NCBI RefSeq assembly: GCF_011516645.4
Contig: NZ_CP088285.1
Location: 5,660,501 to 5,724,500 of the forward strand
Direction: 5' to 3'
Source: Bradyrhizobium septentrionale
Lineage (GTDB): Bacteria; Pseudomonadota; Alphaproteobacteria; Rhizobiales; Xanthobacteraceae
Length of the DNA: 64,000 nucleotides
Positions 61,534-64,000 of the stretch are shown here, piece after piece; position 1 is the first letter of the stretch; each line of letters opens with the position of its first letter. A program made the translations under genes and the position numbers. The notes under the pieces were generated by a model. It did no database searches. It was not told the origin of the DNA and saw only the letters and a list, made by a program, of their open reading frames with translations.

Positions 61534-61968
61534 ATGAAAGCGGAACACCGGCTGATCTTTCTTCTGACCGTGGCCTATCGACGGCTGCAGCGCGCCATCG
61601 ACCAGGAGACGGCCGCGCACGATCTGACGTCGGCCCAGGCCGGCGTACTGTTCTTTCTCGGACGCAATGACGGCGCGCTGATCGGCGACGTCTCGCAGGC
61701 GCTCGACATCGTGCCGTCGGCGATGACCGGGCTCGCCGACCGGATGGAACGTGCGGGCCTCGTGAAGCGCCGGCGCGATGGCGAGGATGGGCGCAGCCAG
61801 CGGCTCCATCTGACCGTGGCGGGGCAGGAACTCGGCAAGCGCGCCGCGACGCGGACCAGGGTGATCAACAACCGCCTGATGGACGGATTTTCGGAAGCGG
61901 AAATCGACGTGGTGTCGCGCTGGCTGACCAGCCTGCAAGAGAAATTCCCGAAGGACAAAGACGGCTAG
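61534..61968 (+). CDS. MarR-family transcriptional regulator
   Basis: The 144-residue winged-helix protein shows DLTSAQAGVLFFLGRNDGALIGDVSQALDIVPSAMTGLADRMERAGLVKRRRDGEDGRSQRLHLT at 30-94, the MarR DNA-binding domain with recognition helix and wing (DGRSQ). The N- and C-terminal helices would dimerise. Two palindromes upstream are its likely operators. It lies 75 nt before an enoyl-CoA hydratase gene, which it may regulate. Its TAG stop is the start of a family A repeat half. Confidence 0.92.
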   Translation: MKAEHRLIFLLTVAYRRLQRAIDQETAAHDLTSAQAGVLFFLGRNDGALIGDVSQALDIVPSAMTGLADRMERAGLVKRRRDGEDGRSQRLHLTVAGQELGKRAATRTRVINNRLMDGFSEAEIDVVSRWLTSLQEKFPKDKDG

Positions 61969-62018
61969 AGCGTTTTCAAGCGAAGTGGGTGCCGGTTCGC
62001 GTGGAGAAAATGCGTCGA
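61966..62018. repeat. Intergenic repeat, family A copy 4 (left half)
   Basis: TAGAGCGTTTTCAAGCGAAG and GTTCGCGTGGAGAAAATGCG make the left hairpin; the right half is missing. The TAG is the stop codon of marR. It ends just before the hydratase ribosome site. Confidence 0.75.
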
Positions 62019-62043
62019 ACAAAGCAAGCAACAGGAGCAAGAC

Positions 62044-62811
62044 ATGAGTGAAGTGGTCGTAGCGCTGGACGGTGGCGTTCTCACCGTAACGATGGCGCGT
62101 CCGGACAAGAAGAACGCGATCACCAACGCGATGTATGGCGCGATGGCCGACGCGCTCGAGCGCGCGGAAGGCGACTCCTCGATCCGCGTCGTGCTGTTGC
62201 AGGGCGACGGCGACAGCTTTACCGCGGGCAACGATCTCGCCGATTTCGCCGCGGTGTCGCGCGGCGTACAGGGCGAGCGTCACGTGACGCGCTTCCTTGC
62301 CGGCCTCGCCAAGGCGACGCGGCCGCTGGTTGCCGCCGTGCAGGGCAATGCGGTCGGCATCGGCACCACCATGCTGCTGCATTGCGACCTCGTATACCTC
62401 GCGCCGACCGCGCGGCTGATCACGCCGTTCGTCAACCTCGCGCTGGTGCCGGAGGCGGCTTCGACCTATCTGCTGCCGCAGCGGATCGGCTACGCACGGG
62501 CCTATGCGATGTTCGCGCTCGGCGAGCCGCTCGAGGCTGAGACGGCTGTTGCCATCGGCCTCGCCAATGCGGTCGTGCCGCTCGAAGATCTCCGCGCCAA
62601 GGCACGCGCGGCGGCCGACGCACTGGCGAAGCGGCCGTTCGGCTCGCTCCAGCACACCAAGGCGCTGATGCGCGACCCCGCCAGGATCAGCGCGCAAATG
62701 GCGCGCGAGGGCGAGATCTTCCAGGAGCGGCTGATGAGCGCAGAAGCGCGCGAGGCGTTTGCCGCCTTTGCCGAGCGCCGCCAGCCCGATTTCTCCAAGA
62801 TCGCTGGCTAG
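62044..62811 (+). CDS. Enoyl-CoA hydratase/isomerase family protein
   Basis: The 255-residue crotonase-fold protein shows ARPDKKNAITNAMYGAMADAL near 18-38, GDSFTAGNDLADFAAV near 57-72 (oxyanion hole) and VQGNAVGIGTTMLLHCDLVYLAPTARLITPFVNLALVPEAAS near 98-139. It is similar to the protein encoded at 14666-15430 in its GIGTTMLxHCD block, suggesting a paralogue. ACAGGAGC precedes ATG 62044 by about 6 nt. It is downstream of marR and may be regulated by it, perhaps in fatty acid or aromatic acid degradation. Confidence 0.92.
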   Translation: MSEVVVALDGGVLTVTMARPDKKNAITNAMYGAMADALERAEGDSSIRVVLLQGDGDSFTAGNDLADFAAVSRGVQGERHVTRFLAGLAKATRPLVAAVQGNAVGIGTTMLLHCDLVYLAPTARLITPFVNLALVPEAASTYLLPQRIGYARAYAMFALGEPLEAETAVAIGLANAVVPLEDLRAKARAAADALAKRPFGSLQHTKALMRDPARISAQMAREGEIFQERLMSAEAREAFAAFAERRQPDFSKIAG

Positions 62812-62921
62812 CCCAGAGCTTGGGGCCGCCCCGCATGGACGGCCCCATCGCTTCGGGGTTGACGGCTTCGCCGTCATCGCACATCTCGTGTCACGGCACA
62901 GCGCAACCCGGCGAGGCGAGC

Positions 62922-63812
62922 ATGAGCGACAGTCATACGTTGCGCGGCGAGAAGATCGCCACCACCATTTCGGCACAGGGCGCCGAACTCTCGTCGCTCA
63001 GGAATGCCGAAGGGACCGAACTGCTGTGGCAGGCCGGCCCGCAATGGCCGCGCCACGCGCCGGTGCTGTTCCCGATCGTCGGCCGCTTGAAGAACGACAC
63101 GCTGCGCCACAACGGCAAGACCTATCCGATGACGCAGCACGGCTTTGCGCGGGACCGCCGCTTTGCCTGGATGGAGCAGGGCCCGCGATCCTGCAAGCTG
63201 GCGCTGACCGACGATGCGGAAACGCGGGCACGCTATCCTTTCACCTTCAGGCTCGAGGTCACTTACACCGTTGATGGCGCCGATCTCGACGTCACGTTCG
63301 ACATCGTCAACACCGGCGCCGAGACGCTGCCCGCCTCGCTCGGCGGTCATCCCGCTTTCAACTGGCCGCTGGTGCCGGGGCTACCGAAGGAGGCTTACAC
63401 GCTGACCTTCGGCAAGACTGAACCCGCGCCAATCCGGCGGTTGAAGGATGGATTGATGCGACGGCAGCCTGAACCCAATCCGGTCAAGGGCAGAACGCTT
63501 GCGCTGTCGGAGGAGCTGTTCGATGACGACGCGATGGTCTTCGATCAGGTCGCAAGTACATCGATCCTCTTCACGGCGACACTAGGCCCGGCAGCAGCCA
63601 CGCAAGGCCCTGCGATCGAAGTGTCCTGGCGTGGCTTTCGCGAACTCGGCATCTGGTCGAAGCCTGGCGGCGCGCCGTTCCTCTGCATCGAGCCGTGGCA
63701 CGGCTTTGCCAGCCCCGCGGATTTCGACGGCGAGTTCGCCGACAAGCCGGGCCTGATGCACATCGCGCCCGGCGCGCGTCAGTCGCTGAGCTATCGCATT
63801 CGCGTCAGCTGA
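62922..63812 (+). CDS. Aldose 1-epimerase family protein
   Basis: The 296-residue protein resembles the LacX/aldose-1-epimerase-like beta-sandwich family. Visible are ISAQGAELSSLRNAEGTELLWQ near 16-37, FPIVGRLKNDTLRHNGKTYPMTQHGFARDRRF near 51-83, containing a key histidine, and SLGGHPAFNWPLVPG with another. Such enzymes interconvert sugar anomers or act on related phosphosugars. The ATG at 62922 is preferred because the family begins at this strand; an in-frame extension to 62820 is not family-like. GCGAGG lies 7 nt upstream. Confidence 0.9.
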   Translation: MSDSHTLRGEKIATTISAQGAELSSLRNAEGTELLWQAGPQWPRHAPVLFPIVGRLKNDTLRHNGKTYPMTQHGFARDRRFAWMEQGPRSCKLALTDDAETRARYPFTFRLEVTYTVDGADLDVTFDIVNTGAETLPASLGGHPAFNWPLVPGLPKEAYTLTFGKTEPAPIRRLKDGLMRRQPEPNPVKGRTLALSEELFDDDAMVFDQVASTSILFTATLGPAAATQGPAIEVSWRGFRELGIWSKPGGAPFLCIEPWHGFASPADFDGEFADKPGLMHIAPGARQSLSYRIRVS

Positions 63813-63833
63813 CGGCCTCCTCTTGCGATCAGC

Positions 63834-64000
63834 TCAATGCGCGCGGGTGCCAAGCGCACTCGTGAGCGCGCCGACCGACGGCGGATTTTCGTGCGCCCAG
63901 GCCTCATGCGCGGCGAGATCACGGTAATGCTCGGCCATGCGCAGCAGCCGCTCGCGGATGCCGGTGTCTTCCTCGCCCTTGGCCTGATCGGCCAGCTGCG
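63834..64000 (-). CDS. C-terminal end of a hypothetical protein, cut by the window edge
   Basis: The minus strand encodes the last 54 residues of a protein: QLADQAKGEEDTGIRERLL, continuing RMAEHYRDLAAHEAWAHENPPSVG and ending LGTRAH. The stop codon is at 63834-63836. It is mostly helical and charged; I do not recognise the family. It is convergent with the aldose-epimerase-like gene, 21 nt away. Confidence 0.6.
   Translation of the reverse strand, partial: QLADQAKGEEDTGIRERLLRMAEHYRDLAAHEAWAHENPPSVGALTSALGTRAH

Overview
The window looks like chromosomal DNA of a Bradyrhizobium-type alphaproteobacterium (order Hyphomicrobiales). It is GC-rich. It carries a porin of the type abundant in Bradyrhizobium outer membranes, a MipZ division-site ATPase, a dxs/xseB/histone-deacetylase-like neighbourhood, DUF6894 and DUF1194 proteins, and several families of palindromic intergenic repeats of the kind common in these genomes. 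The genus call is inference from protein character; no database was searched.

Layout. 1-6.0 kb: ECF sigma factor, histidine phosphatase, chorismate synthase (aroC), class III nucleotide cyclase, a frameshifted EamA transporter, ClpS and a DUF1194 protein. 6.1-11.5 kb (minus strand): a tightly overlapping trio (RumA/RlmD-like RNA methyltransferase, TlyA-like protein, nucleoside deoxyribosyltransferase-like enzyme), then dxs and xseB. 11.6-20.5 kb: deacetylase-like enzyme, periplasmic 5'-nucleotidase, enoyl-CoA hydratase, frameshifted alpha/beta hydrolase, DinB protein, frameshifted LysR regulator, lipoprotein, VOC protein and a convergent DUF6894 pair. 20.8-24.5 kb: a possible structured RNA, an S21 paralogue with a TTG start, and three TadE/TadG-like genes. 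25.2-27.0 kb: a DmdC-like acyl-CoA dehydrogenase.

27.2-40.3 kb: tRNA-Gln(TTG), then about 13 kb ending in an exact 43-bp copy of the tRNA 3' end. This is the signature of a tRNA-targeted genomic island, although no integrase is visible. The island holds a short-form SerA, an OmpR-type regulator divergent from a di-haem peroxidase, a VirA-like hybrid kinase overlapping the peroxidase gene, an RTX repeat protein with its own ABC exporter and HlyD adaptor, and a DUF3455 protein.

40.4-46 kb: an Mfd-like translocase paralogue just beyond the island end, a 0.7-kb non-coding stretch and the porin. 46-52 kb: flavin-dependent monooxygenase-like protein, SDR, TetR regulators with palindromic operators next to divergent targets, an exported epoxide-hydrolase-like enzyme and an IS5-type transposase remnant. 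52.1-53 kb: mipZ. 53.1-58.9 kb: an apparent four-gene operon (phytanoyl-CoA dioxygenase-like, MFS, sugar isomerase-like, exported GH79 heparanase-like) divergent from a LacI regulator, with two near-identical operators between them. It looks like an inducible glycoside-utilisation locus and is the best candidate here for an uncharacterised pathway. 59-64 kb: SulP transporter without STAS, CHAD protein, MarR regulator with two palindromes, enoyl-CoA hydratase, aldose-epimerase-like protein and a truncated gene at the right edge.

Three otherwise normal genes in the first 18 kb each carry one apparent single-base frameshift. This is either true decay or base-level sequence error.
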